From Flintibacter muris (lineage in GTDB: Bacteria; Bacillota; Clostridia; Oscillospirales; Oscillospiraceae): a stretch of DNA of 64,000 nucleotides. Position 1 is the stretch's first letter, and every line of letters begins with the position of its first letter. Shown here piece by piece: positions 14,192 through 22,070 of this stretch. A program made the position numbers and the translations under genes. Location: positions 124,001 through 188,000 of the forward strand of contig NZ_CALPCP010000001.1 of the NCBI RefSeq assembly GCF_943192995.1, given 5' to 3'. The notes under the pieces were generated by a model that had not been told where the DNA came from, ran no database searches, and saw only the letters and a program-made list of their open reading frames with translations.

Positions 14192-15501
14192 GTTTTTGGA
14201 GCGAGTTTTTCAGCAAAGGGCCCTTCCGGGGTGCCCCCGCTCCGCCCCATCAGATGGCGGCGCCGCAGGGCAAGCCCTACACCATGGCAATGGTGGATGG
14301 CGAGAATGCGGAGATCACCATGTACGGGGAGATCGTGGAGGCCCAGCCCGTGGACTGGTGGACCGGCGAGCGCATCGAAGGGGCGTTCATCGTTCAGACC
14401 GAGTTCCTGAAGGATCTGGAGGAGGTGGCCGGGGCCAAGACCCTGACCATCCGCATGGACAGCATCGGCGGGAACGCCGGCGTGTCCATTCTGATCCACA
14501 ACCGCCTGCGGGAACTGGCGGCGAAGGGAACCAAGCTGAAGTGCATCGTGGACGGTGTGGCCATGTCCGGCGGCTCCCTCATCATGTGCGCCTGTGACGA
14601 GGTGGAGGTGAACCCCTCCAGCCTGGTCATGATCCACAAGTGCTGGGGCTCCCTCTGGGGCGGGTACAACGCTGACGAACTGCGGGCGCTGGCCTCTGAG
14701 TATGACGCCTGGGACAAGGCCCAGGTGTCCATCTACAAGCGAAAGTGCAGCTTGTCCGACCAGGTGATTTCCAACATGATGGCCAAGACCACCTACATGA
14801 CAGGAGCCGAGGCGGTGGAGAAGGGCTTTGCCAACAAGCTCCTGGAGGATGCCGAACCGCTGGACATCTCCGCCAGCGCCGATAAGCGCAGCCTGTTCGT
14901 GCGCGGCCGGCAATTCCACCTTGCTCCGGGGATGTTCGCCCCGGATACCATCCCAACGGTCAAAACCGGGGCTCCGGCTCCGGCCAAGACAAATACAAAC
15001 CCGCCGGCGCAGACCGGCAGCGAAGGAGGAAAAACCATGGCAAAGAATCTTGAAGAACTCCGGGCGGAGAACCCGGAGCTGGCCGAGGCGCTGATGTCCG
15101 AGGCCAAGGCCGCCGTGTCTGCGTCTGCGGGCGGCGGGACCCCCGCACCCCAGCCCGGCCCGGATGCCGTCAGTGCCGCCGTGCAGGCGGAGCAGAAGCG
15201 CATCCAGGAGATCGACGCGGTGGCCAGTCTGTATGACGCAGAGACGGTCAAGGCGGCGAAGTACGGCGAGAACGCCTGCACCGCCCAGGAGATGACCTAC
15301 CGCGCCGCCCAGAAGGCCGCCCAGCAGGGTAAGAAGTTCCTGGACGACTTGGAGGACGACACCCAGGCGTCCGGCGCTCAGGGTGTCCCGGCGGCGGGCG
15401 ACCCCGGCACCCCGCCCCCTGCGGAGGCTCAGACGCCCGACCAGCGCATGGCCAGCGCCCGCGCGGAGGTCAAGGCCCTTTTCGGAAAGGAGGAGAAGTG
15501 A
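14188..15501 (+). CDS. Head maturation protease (ClpP/S49-like) fused to scaffold
   Basis: This 437-aa protein has a ClpP-like N-terminal half (about residues 30-230) with a likely catalytic serine in DGVAMSGGSLIM and histidine in VMIHKCW. A Pro/Thr-rich linker and a helical scaffold half follow. The two-part layout equals lambda C with nested Nu3. Start is GTG 14,188 (GTGA overlap with portal stop) behind GAAGGAGGAGATTCGAA. Confidence 0.92.
   Translation: MSFWSEFFSKGPFRGAPAPPHQMAAPQGKPYTMAMVDGENAEITMYGEIVEAQPVDWWTGERIEGAFIVQTEFLKDLEEVAGAKTLTIRMDSIGGNAGVSILIHNRLRELAAKGTKLKCIVDGVAMSGGSLIMCACDEVEVNPSSLVMIHKCWGSLWGGYNADELRALASEYDAWDKAQVSIYKRKCSLSDQVISNMMAKTTYMTGAEAVEKGFANKLLEDAEPLDISASADKRSLFVRGRQFHLAPGMFAPDTIPTVKTGAPAPAKTNTNPPAQTGSEGGKTMAKNLEELRAENPELAEALMSEAKAAVSASAGGGTPAPQPGPDAVSAAVQAEQKRIQEIDAVASLYDAETVKAAKYGENACTAQEMTYRAAQKAAQQGKKFLDDLEDDTQASGAQGVPAAGDPGTPPPAEAQTPDQRMASARAEVKALFGKEEK
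15037..15501 (+). CDS. Nested scaffold protein (Nu3-like) from internal start
   Basis: An in-frame ATG at 15,037 is preceded by CGAAGGAGGAAAAACC, as strong as any ribosome site here. It would produce the 154-aa helical scaffold alone (MAKNLEELRAENPELAEAL...). The scaffold directs capsid assembly and is then degraded by the protease. The linker just before the start supports separate folding. Confidence 0.8.
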   Translation: MAKNLEELRAENPELAEALMSEAKAAVSASAGGGTPAPQPGPDAVSAAVQAEQKRIQEIDAVASLYDAETVKAAKYGENACTAQEMTYRAAQKAAQQGKKFLDDLEDDTQASGAQGVPAAGDPGTPPPAEAQTPDQRMASARAEVKALFGKEEK

Positions 15502-15504
15502 TCC

Positions 15505-15882
15505 ATGGCTAAGGAACTGCGTCAGAAACTCGGCAGCATGGAGTATGACGGCCTGATCACCGGCCTCAACCCGCCCGTCCGCGTGGACGGCGGCACCATC
15601 GCCAAGCTGGAGGCCGCCACCGTGCTCAAGCGCGGCACCCTGCTGGGGAAGGCCGACAGCGGCCTTCTGTCCATCTATGACGGTACCGGCACCCCGGACT
15701 GCATCCTGTGTGATGACACCGAGGTGGGTACCGCCGAGGACGTCCCCGTGGATGTCTATGTTGCCGGCTGCTTTGACCCGGAGAAGGTCACGGTGGGCGA
15801 TGGCTACACCATCACCCAGGCCGACAAGGACAAGCTCCGCACCTACAGCATCGTCTTCAAGGCCGCAACGCCGGCCCCTTAA
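15505..15882 (+). CDS. Head decoration protein (gpD-like)
   Basis: A 125-aa Gly- and Asp-rich beta protein between protease/scaffold and capsid genes, matching lambda D in position and size. It would bind trimer sites on the expanded capsid. The ribosome site is GGAAAGGAGGAGAAG. Confidence 0.85.
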   Translation: MAKELRQKLGSMEYDGLITGLNPPVRVDGGTIAKLEAATVLKRGTLLGKADSGLLSIYDGTGTPDCILCDDTEVGTAEDVPVDVYVAGCFDPEKVTVGDGYTITQADKDKLRTYSIVFKAATPAP

Positions 15883-15900
15883 AGGAGGAGGAATCACACT

Positions 15901-16971
15901 ATGGCTGTTTTGAACTTTTTTGACACCTACATCCTCATGGCGATCATGGAGGAGGTCGTGCCCAACACGTTCTTCTTCCGCGACCGCTACTTCCCCACCG
16001 GGGAGGGGGATGTGTTCGCCGCCGACAAGGTTCTGACCGAGTACCGCCGGGGCGACCGGAAGATGGCGGCCTTCGTCTCCGAGCGCATCGGGGACATCCC
16101 CATGGACCGCATCGGCTATGAGATCCACGAGCTCCAGCCCGCTTTTGTCGGCGTGTCCCGTCTGCTGACCACGGACGAGCTGAAAAAGCGCGGCTTCGGC
16201 GAGGCGCTCTATGCCAACTCCACCCCCGCCCAGCGGGCCGCCCGGCTCCAGCGGGACGATATGCGCGACATGGATCTGCGCATCCGCCGCCGGGAGGAGT
16301 GGATGGCCGTCAACACCATGCTGGAGAACGCCTGCTTCATCCAGGAGTATGTGGACGACCAGACCAAGGGCAAGGCCCTCAGCGTGAAGTTCTACGAGGG
16401 CACCAGCGACCACCTCTACACCGTGGCCAAGCCCTGGACCACCTTCATGGAGATGCGGGCGGACATCATCGCCATGTGCCGGATGCTGTCCTACCGGGGC
16501 CTGCCTGCGGCTGACCTGCTGCTGGGCACCCAGACGGCGGACGCCATCCTGCAGTTCGATGACCTTCAGAGGCTGTTGGACAAGAACAGCGGCATCGCCA
16601 TCGGCGCCATCAACGAGCAGCTCTCCGCCTACACCGGCGTGGTGTTCCTGGGCACCATCAACTTCGGCGGGTTCCGGCTGAACCTGATCTCCGTGGATGA
16701 GAGCTACGAGGATAAGGACGGCAAGAACAAGTCCTATTTCCCGGTGGACGAGGCCATGGTCACCGCCCCCAACTGCGGGCACTTCATGTACGGCCAGATC
16801 ACCCAGATTGACTTCGGCAGCACCGACTACACCTCTCACCCCGGCATCCGGGTACCCAAGTTCACCCTGGACCAGGACAAGGATATGCGCAAGCTGCGTC
16901 TGGCCTCCCGGCCTCTGTCCGCCCCCAAGAACTACTGCCCCTTCATCCGGGCTAAGAAAGCGGTGGGCTGA
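15901..16971 (+). CDS. Major capsid protein (gpE family)
   Basis: A 356-aa protein beginning VLNFFDTYILMAIMEEVVPNTFFF and containing VSRLLTTDELKKRGFGEALY and a C-terminal PNCGHFMYGQITQ. These features fit the lambda gpE capsid family. The start ATG follows AAAGGAGGAGG. Confidence 0.94.
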   Translation: MAVLNFFDTYILMAIMEEVVPNTFFFRDRYFPTGEGDVFAADKVLTEYRRGDRKMAAFVSERIGDIPMDRIGYEIHELQPAFVGVSRLLTTDELKKRGFGEALYANSTPAQRAARLQRDDMRDMDLRIRRREEWMAVNTMLENACFIQEYVDDQTKGKALSVKFYEGTSDHLYTVAKPWTTFMEMRADIIAMCRMLSYRGLPAADLLLGTQTADAILQFDDLQRLLDKNSGIAIGAINEQLSAYTGVVFLGTINFGGFRLNLISVDESYEDKDGKNKSYFPVDEAMVTAPNCGHFMYGQITQIDFGSTDYTSHPGIRVPKFTLDQDKDMRKLRLASRPLSAPKNYCPFIRAKKAVG

Positions 16972-16972
16972 G

Positions 16973-17449
16973 ATGCGTAACGTTGTGATCAAGACCGGTG
17001 TCTATGGCCGCAGGGACGAAAAGGGCCGGGTGCTGCCCGTTGCCAAGGGGGAGCGGGTGACCCTCTCGGATGAGGAGGCCGCCCGGCTGGTGGCCCTGGA
17101 TGTCGCCGTCTATGCGGACACCCCCGCGAGGGCCCCCGACACGCCCCCTGCGCCGCCCCCTGGCGGCGAGGAGCCGCCTGCCCCGCCCCAGGATGCCCCC
17201 GGCGAGGAGCCGCCCGCAGAGCCGCCCGTAAGCGGCGGGGAGGGCGATCCTGCCGCGGCGGAGGTGGCGCGGCTGGAGCGTATGCAGCGGCCCGATCTGG
17301 AGCAGATGGCCACAGACCTGGGCGTGGATTCTGCGGCTATCTTCGGTGCGAAAAACAAGCATGACCTGGCCGTTCTGATCGTGGCCGCGGGCGAGCCGGA
17401 GGACGGAGAGACCCCTCCTGACCTGGGGGCCGGGGACATCGTGCAATGA
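16973..17449 (+). CDS. Head-associated protein with proline-rich linker, 158 aa
   Basis: Residues 1-50 form a small basic/beta region (KTGVYGRRDEKGRVLPVAKGERV), residues 55-95 are a Pro/Glu/Gly linker, and the end has LERMQRPDLEQMATDLGVD, similar to SAP-type helices. The position after the capsid suggests a head-completion or DNA-contacting role, as with lambda FI. The start is ATG 16,973. Confidence 0.7.
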   Translation: MRNVVIKTGVYGRRDEKGRVLPVAKGERVTLSDEEAARLVALDVAVYADTPARAPDTPPAPPPGGEEPPAPPQDAPGEEPPAEPPVSGGEGDPAAAEVARLERMQRPDLEQMATDLGVDSAAIFGAKNKHDLAVLIVAAGEPEDGETPPDLGAGDIVQ

Positions 17450-17811
17450 GCAAGTTCAAGGACATGGTCAAGCGGGACATCCACAAGGTCTTTCTGAACA
17501 CCAGCGAGTTTGCCGAGAAACGCACCGTCCGCTATGACGGGGAGGAGTACCCGGACATCCCCGTGGTGCTGGAGGGCCCTGTGCGGGAAAAGCGTGACCG
17601 CCTGACCGATGACCATGTCCGGGGGCTCCACATGATGACCGCCGTCCTCTACTGCGCCCAGGAGGACATGGGCGGCAAGGTCCCAAAACAGGGGGCCAGC
17701 CTGGAGATCGCCACCCGCGAGGGCGGGAGGTTCTTTCAGAAATACTACGTGGTGGCGTCCACCAGCCACATGGGGATGCTGCACGTTGAACTGGAGGCGA
17801 TGGCGCAGTGA
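17446..17811 (+). CDS. Head-tail joining protein (gpFII-like position), 121 aa
   Basis: A compact mixed protein with no strong motif (SKFKDMVKRDIHKVFLN at the start). It overlaps both neighbours by 4 bp. The slot between head and minor tail proteins matches lambda FII, which caps the head before tail joining. Confidence 0.65.
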   Translation: MSKFKDMVKRDIHKVFLNTSEFAEKRTVRYDGEEYPDIPVVLEGPVREKRDRLTDDHVRGLHMMTAVLYCAQEDMGGKVPKQGASLEIATREGGRFFQKYYVVASTSHMGMLHVELEAMAQ

Positions 17812-18542
17812 GCGAGAACGGCGTCAGCCGGGAGGCCCGCGTACACGTTGGCGGAGGCGAATACCTCGGCCCCACTGACAGCGGCGGATTCGCCGGCATA
17901 CAGCTGTCCGTGGCCGATCAGGAGGCGGTGGATCGCACCGCCAGACTGCTGGCCGGCGTGGAGGGCGGTGTGGAGAAGGCGGTACGCAGCGCCATAAGCA
18001 AGGCCGTGGCCCGCCTGCGGCGCTCCAATGTGAGCGCCGTCCGGGAGCGGTACGCCATTTCCGCCGCCAACATCCGGGAGAACGAGAACGTCCAGGTGAC
18101 CTATTCATACGACAGCGGAGTGCAAGCCTTTGTCCGTTTCAGCGGGGCTCGCATTCCGCTGTTCCGTTTTGACGGGGCCTCTCCCCACCAGCCCACCAGG
18201 GACACCAGCGGGCGGATGCCCGTCATGTCCGGGGAGGAGCACTGGCGGCTGATGTACCCCAGCGTGGCCGCCTCCGGGCACGTCCTCAAAAGCACCTCAC
18301 CATACAGCTTTGAGCGGGCATTCGTGGCCCGGATGGGTACCGGGCATACCGGCATTTTCGAGCGGACGGGCGGCATGACCTCCAGGGGCAAGGACGAGAT
18401 CGAGGAGCTGTTCGGGCCGTCCGTCCCCCAGATGCTGGGCAGCGAGGACGTGGAAAAGGCGCTGGCGGAGGATGCCATGAAGTCCTTCGAGAAAGACCTT
18501 GACCACGATGTCCTCGCCATTCTGAGCGGCTACATGAGGTGA
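17808..18542 (+). CDS. Minor tail protein Z-like, 244 aa
   Basis: RSAISKAVARLRRSNVSAVRERYAIS is the basic helical pattern of the GPZ/minor tail Z family, followed by a beta-rich middle. GPZ finishes the upper end of the tail. The start is GTG 17,808 in a GTGA overlap. Confidence 0.72.
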   Translation: MSENGVSREARVHVGGGEYLGPTDSGGFAGIQLSVADQEAVDRTARLLAGVEGGVEKAVRSAISKAVARLRRSNVSAVRERYAISAANIRENENVQVTYSYDSGVQAFVRFSGARIPLFRFDGASPHQPTRDTSGRMPVMSGEEHWRLMYPSVAASGHVLKSTSPYSFERAFVARMGTGHTGIFERTGGMTSRGKDEIEELFGPSVPQMLGSEDVEKALAEDAMKSFEKDLDHDVLAILSGYMR

Positions 18543-18546
18543 CGCT

Positions 18547-19125
18547 ATGACAAAGATCACGCTGCTGGAGCGGCTGAAGGAGTTCAGCGAGATACACACC
18601 GGGGATCTGCTGCTCCCGGTTCAGCCCCAGGAGGAGGACGAGAACCCGCCCGACCGTGCGGCCACGGTATACACTCCCTGCCTGCCGGAACTGCGTTCCT
18701 ACGAACGGAAGGCTCCCTTCATTACCCATGAGATCGTCACCGGCAAGGATGCGGCGGTCCAGCGTCCCGGCGGCGGGAAGTTCATGCAGTCCACCGCCGT
18801 GGCGCGCACCTGCTTCTGCGTGTACCACAAAAATGAGCAGGAGGGCAAGCTGGCGCTGCTGACCCTGATGGAGCGGACGCGCATCGCCCTTTTGGAGGAA
18901 GTGGTCATCGGGGGGCAGTTCAAGCTGGACCTGGATGCCGGCGTGGAAACGTTGGTGTACCCCGGCAACCCGAACCAGACCGCAGTTTCACCATTTTATC
19001 TTGGGGAGATGATCACCACATGGCAGCTCCCCATCATCGAAAGGAAGGTACCCCATGGAAAAAATCAACCCGACTTCCGGGGCGGCGGATACCCCGGAGC
19101 CCAAGGTGGAGAGATCCACCGCTGA
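18547..19125 (+). CDS. Tail terminator / gpU-like protein, 192 aa
   Basis: The position just before the sheath suggests a tail terminator or tail-completion protein. The 3' end overlaps the next gene by 71 bp, which is unusual; the last 25 or so residues (Gly/Pro-rich) may be extra, caused by loss of an earlier stop. ATG 18,547 directly follows the upstream stop. Confidence 0.6.
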   Translation: MTKITLLERLKEFSEIHTGDLLLPVQPQEEDENPPDRAATVYTPCLPELRSYERKAPFITHEIVTGKDAAVQRPGGGKFMQSTAVARTCFCVYHKNEQEGKLALLTLMERTRIALLEEVVIGGQFKLDLDAGVETLVYPGNPNQTAVSPFYLGEMITTWQLPIIERKVPHGKNQPDFRGGGYPGAQGGEIHR

Positions 19126-19357
19126 CAGCTTTTACTGCTACATCGGCCCCAGCATCACGGGCCTGATCCAGCATGGCGCCATCTACCGGGGGACGCGGAA
19201 GAAGGCCATGGCTGCCGCCGCTGCGGCCATCGAGAAGTACCCCCTGATCAAGACCCTCATCGTCTCCGGGGACAAGCTCCCGGAGGCCCGGCTGAAGGTG
19301 AAGAAACCCGGCAATGCGCTGTATAAGAACTACCAGCGCATTCTGGGGAAAGCGTAA
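19055..19357 (+). CDS. Phage protein of unknown function, 100 aa
   Basis: YCYIGPSITGLIQHGAIYRGTRKKAMAAAAAAIEKYP shows a small beta region and an Ala-rich helix. The start at 19,055 has a good AAGGAAGG site. Proteins like this regularly precede sheath genes in clostridial myophages; the role is not known. Confidence 0.7.
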   Translation: MEKINPTSGAADTPEPKVERSTADSFYCYIGPSITGLIQHGAIYRGTRKKAMAAAAAAIEKYPLIKTLIVSGDKLPEARLKVKKPGNALYKNYQRILGKA

Positions 19358-19369
19358 GGAGGAGACATC

Positions 19370-20824
19370 ATGGCTTTGAACCTTGGCGTTCATGTATACG
19401 AGAAGGCCACGGCGGTCAGCACCCCTGTGCTGGCTGACGTGAGCATCCCCTTCGTGGTGGGTGCGGCGCCTGCCCACTCCGCCAGCGACCCGGCGAAAGC
19501 CAATGTGCCTGTGCTGGCCACCAGCTGGGACGAGGCGGTGGCCCAGCTGGGCTTTTCCTACGACTGGAAGAAGTACCCCCTGTGCGAGTTCATGTACTCC
19601 CACTTCCAGCTGTACGGCTGCCAGCCGGTGGTGTTCTGCAACGTGCTGGACTCCAACCGGGCCAGCATGAAGGATAGCACGGCCGGCGACGGCCAGACGG
19701 CTGTTCCCGTGGTGGAGCACCAGGCGTCGATCCCCTTTGACGCCATCGCCTCCACCATCCAGGTCAGCACGGATGCCACCTTCGGAACCACGCTGGAGCT
19801 GGACACCGACTACAGCGTCCTCTATGACGAGGACACGGACACCTGCCTGGTGGAACTGCTGGACGGCGGCGAAAGCTACGATGCTGCCGAGCTGTACATC
19901 AAGTTCGGGATCGTCAAGCCCGAAGCGGTGGCGAAGACCGACATTGTGGAGGGTCTGAGCGTCATTGATGACTGCATGAACACGGTGGGCCTGATCCCCG
20001 ACCTGATTTGCGCCCCCAGCTGGTCCCACGACAGCGTGGTGGCCGCCGTCATGGCCACCAAGTCGGAGGGCATCAACGGCCTGTTCCGGGCGAAGGCCCT
20101 GGTCGATGTGGATACCGGCGAAAACGGCGTCCGTAAGTATTCCGAGCTTCTGCCCTGGAAGAACAAGAACAATGTGGTGGACGAGAACCAGATCCTCTGC
20201 TGGCCCATGGTCAAGCTGGGGGATTACAAGTTCCACACCTCCACCCAGCTGGCGGGCCTTATGGCCCAGGTGGACACCGCCAACGGCGGCGTACCCTACG
20301 AGTCCCCGTCCAACAAGAACTTCAAGATGGACGGGTGCTGCCTGGAGGACGGTACGGAGATCAGCCTGACCTTCGAGCAGACCAACATCATCGCCGGCTA
20401 CGGCATCGTGACGGCTCTGAACTTCATGTCCATGGGCTGGACGGCGCGGAACAACTACACCGCCTGCTATCCCGGCAACACCGATGTGAAGGATCAGTTC
20501 ATTCCCGTCTCCCGGATGTTCGACTTCGTGGCCAACACCCTGATCCGCACGTTCTGGAGCAAGCTGGACAAGCCCATGAACCTGCGGCTCCTGGACAATA
20601 TCCAGGACACCTGCAACATCTGGCTCAACGGCCTGGTGAGCCAGGAGTATCTGCTGGGGGCCAGGGTGGAGCTGAAGGCTTCGGAGAACCCGGTGACCAG
20701 CTTGCTGGCCGGTATCATCAGCTTCCACATCTACCTGACCCCGCCTGTTCCGGCGCAGGAGATCCACTTCACGCTGGAGTTCGATGTGGACTACCTGACC
20801 AGCGCGCTCAACCTGGCCGCGTAA
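19370..20824 (+). CDS. Tail sheath protein
   Basis: This 484-aa protein forms the contractile tail sheath. It begins LGVHVYEKATAVSTPVLADVSIPFVVG and ends with DFVANTLIRTFWSKLDKPMN and a C-terminal handshake-type beta region (EIHFTLEFDVDYL). The presence of a sheath marks the phage as a myovirus. AAGGAGGAGACATC precedes the ATG. Confidence 0.94.
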   Translation: MALNLGVHVYEKATAVSTPVLADVSIPFVVGAAPAHSASDPAKANVPVLATSWDEAVAQLGFSYDWKKYPLCEFMYSHFQLYGCQPVVFCNVLDSNRASMKDSTAGDGQTAVPVVEHQASIPFDAIASTIQVSTDATFGTTLELDTDYSVLYDEDTDTCLVELLDGGESYDAAELYIKFGIVKPEAVAKTDIVEGLSVIDDCMNTVGLIPDLICAPSWSHDSVVAAVMATKSEGINGLFRAKALVDVDTGENGVRKYSELLPWKNKNNVVDENQILCWPMVKLGDYKFHTSTQLAGLMAQVDTANGGVPYESPSNKNFKMDGCCLEDGTEISLTFEQTNIIAGYGIVTALNFMSMGWTARNNYTACYPGNTDVKDQFIPVSRMFDFVANTLIRTFWSKLDKPMNLRLLDNIQDTCNIWLNGLVSQEYLLGARVELKASENPVTSLLAGIISFHIYLTPPVPAQEIHFTLEFDVDYLTSALNLAA

Positions 20825-20842
20825 AAATTCGGCCCGCCCCAC

Positions 20843-20877
20843 CCGGCAAATTCCCAGACGTTTGGGATTTTGCCGGG
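20843..20877 (+). repeat. Dispersed palindrome, copy 2, within sheath-tube hairpin
   Basis: CCCGGCAAATTCCCA pairs with TGGGATTTTGCCGGG (15-bp stem, one mismatch) around GACGTT. The core equals copy 3 near 39,163 and differs by one base from copy 1. It lies between two abundant structural genes, where a hairpin could set relative expression. Confidence 0.8.
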
Positions 20878-20908
20878 GAGGGGGAGGCCAATCTGAAGGA
20901 GGTAAACT

Positions 20909-21430
20909 ATGAGCAACAAACAGCCTGCGGCCTACATCAACCTGGAGATCTACGAGGACAGCATCAACCTGCTGGGCGTGGCCAAGGTGCAGCTCCCGGC
21001 CATCGCTTTCCCCTGCGTCAACATCTCCGGTGCCGGGATGATGGGCGAGATGGAGGTTCCGCTGTACGGCATGGTCAGCAACATGACCACCACAATCAAC
21101 TGGCTCACGCCCCATGGGGACGCAGTCAAGCTGATGTCCCCCAAGAAGCACCAGCTGGATATGCGGGTGGCGGAGGAGTTCTGGGACGTCGAGCAGGCCG
21201 ATGTGGGCCTCTGGGCGGACAAGTATGTGATGATCGTGCGGCCCAAGACCACCACCCCCGGCACCGTGGCGCCCATGGCGTCTGCCGACACCTCCGGCGA
21301 GTACGTGGTGTACTACTTCGCCGCCTACAAGAACGGTGAGCAGCTGTGGGAGGTCGACAAGCGCAATATGCGCTGCGTCATCCTCGGTGTGGACTACATG
21401 GCCGAGGTGCGCAAGGCGCTGGGCAAGTAA
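20909..21430 (+). CDS. Tail tube protein
   Basis: A 173-aa protein beginning YINLEIYEDSINLLGVAKVQLP, typical of P2 FII-type tail tube proteins that follow the sheath. It polymerises as the inner tube. The ribosome site is AAGGAGGTAAACT. Confidence 0.9.
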   Translation: MSNKQPAAYINLEIYEDSINLLGVAKVQLPAIAFPCVNISGAGMMGEMEVPLYGMVSNMTTTINWLTPHGDAVKLMSPKKHQLDMRVAEEFWDVEQADVGLWADKYVMIVRPKTTTPGTVAPMASADTSGEYVVYYFAAYKNGEQLWEVDKRNMRCVILGVDYMAEVRKALGK

Positions 21431-21436
21431 CAACGA

Positions 21437-21471
21437 ACAGGCTCCGGGCGGCATAGCTGTCCGGGGCCTGT
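21437..21471 (+). terminator. Hairpin after tail tube gene
   Basis: ACAGGCTCCGG pairs with CCGGGGCCTGT (one G-U), followed by a weak CTATTT. Probably a partial terminator or mRNA stabiliser between tube and chaperone genes. Confidence 0.6.
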
Positions 21472-21495
21472 CTATTTCGGAAAGGAGCATCCACC

Positions 21496-22070
21496 ATGAG
21501 CACCGAGAAGAAAACTGATTTCTCCGCTGACGCGGAGGCCGCCGTTCAGCTGGAGGCTGAGGCGCAGACCGGGCCGGATGTCACGGCTTACACGCACACA
21601 TTCGAGAAACCCTTTGAGTTTCGGGGCCGCACCGTCACGAAGCTGACCTTCAACTGGGGGGCGCTGACGGGTGAGGATCACGAGGCTATCGAAGGCGATA
21701 TGCTCCGTCACGGCCAGACGCTGACGATCCCGGCCTTTACCGGCCCCTATTTGGCTGGCATGGCTGTCCGGGCCTGCACCGACCGGGATGACAACGGCAT
21801 CCGCATCGTGGACGCTGACTTCCTGAAGGCGCTCCCCCTGCGGGACTACCACAAGATCTATTTCAGTGCCCGGCGTTTTTTACTGCGCTCGGGGTCGTAA
21901 CTGGCGACGGCGGGTTATGGCTCCAAAAGCAGTGTATGATCCTGGCCCGGAATAACAATACCCCCGTTCCGTACTGGCTTTCCCTTCCACTGTGGAGGCT
22001 GGGCCAATGGATCAAGACCAACAATGTCATTGTAGCCGAGGAGAAGAAGGAGGCATCCAATGGCCAGTAA
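21496..22070 (+). CDS. Tail assembly chaperone, E and E-E' by -1 frameshift
   Basis: The zero-frame product (21,496-21,900) is 134 aa, with YTHTFEKPFEFRGRTVTKL typical of Mu gp41/P2 E-type chaperones. At 21,876-21,882 the heptamer T TTT TTA sits in the correct phase. A -1 slip there bypasses the stop and reads on to 22,070, adding about 62 residues (including QKQCMILARNNNTPVPYWLS) for a protein of about 191 aa. The extension overlaps the tape-measure start. Such fusions load the chaperone onto the tape measure. Confidence 0.88.
21876..21882 (+). other. Programmed -1 frameshift site TTTTTTA
   Basis: The zero-frame codons are CGT TTT TTA, so the slippery heptamer is T TTT TTA. The -1 frame stays open for 62 codons with phage-like protein sequence; the zero frame ends 18 bases later. 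Confidence 0.85.

Noticed and set aside
13939..16992. 1,017-aa antisense frame over portal, protease and capsid
   Set aside because: Long antisense frames arise from high GC at third positions; its text is low complexity and the plus-strand genes are certain. The same holds for 30,036-32,795 and 23,494-25,536.
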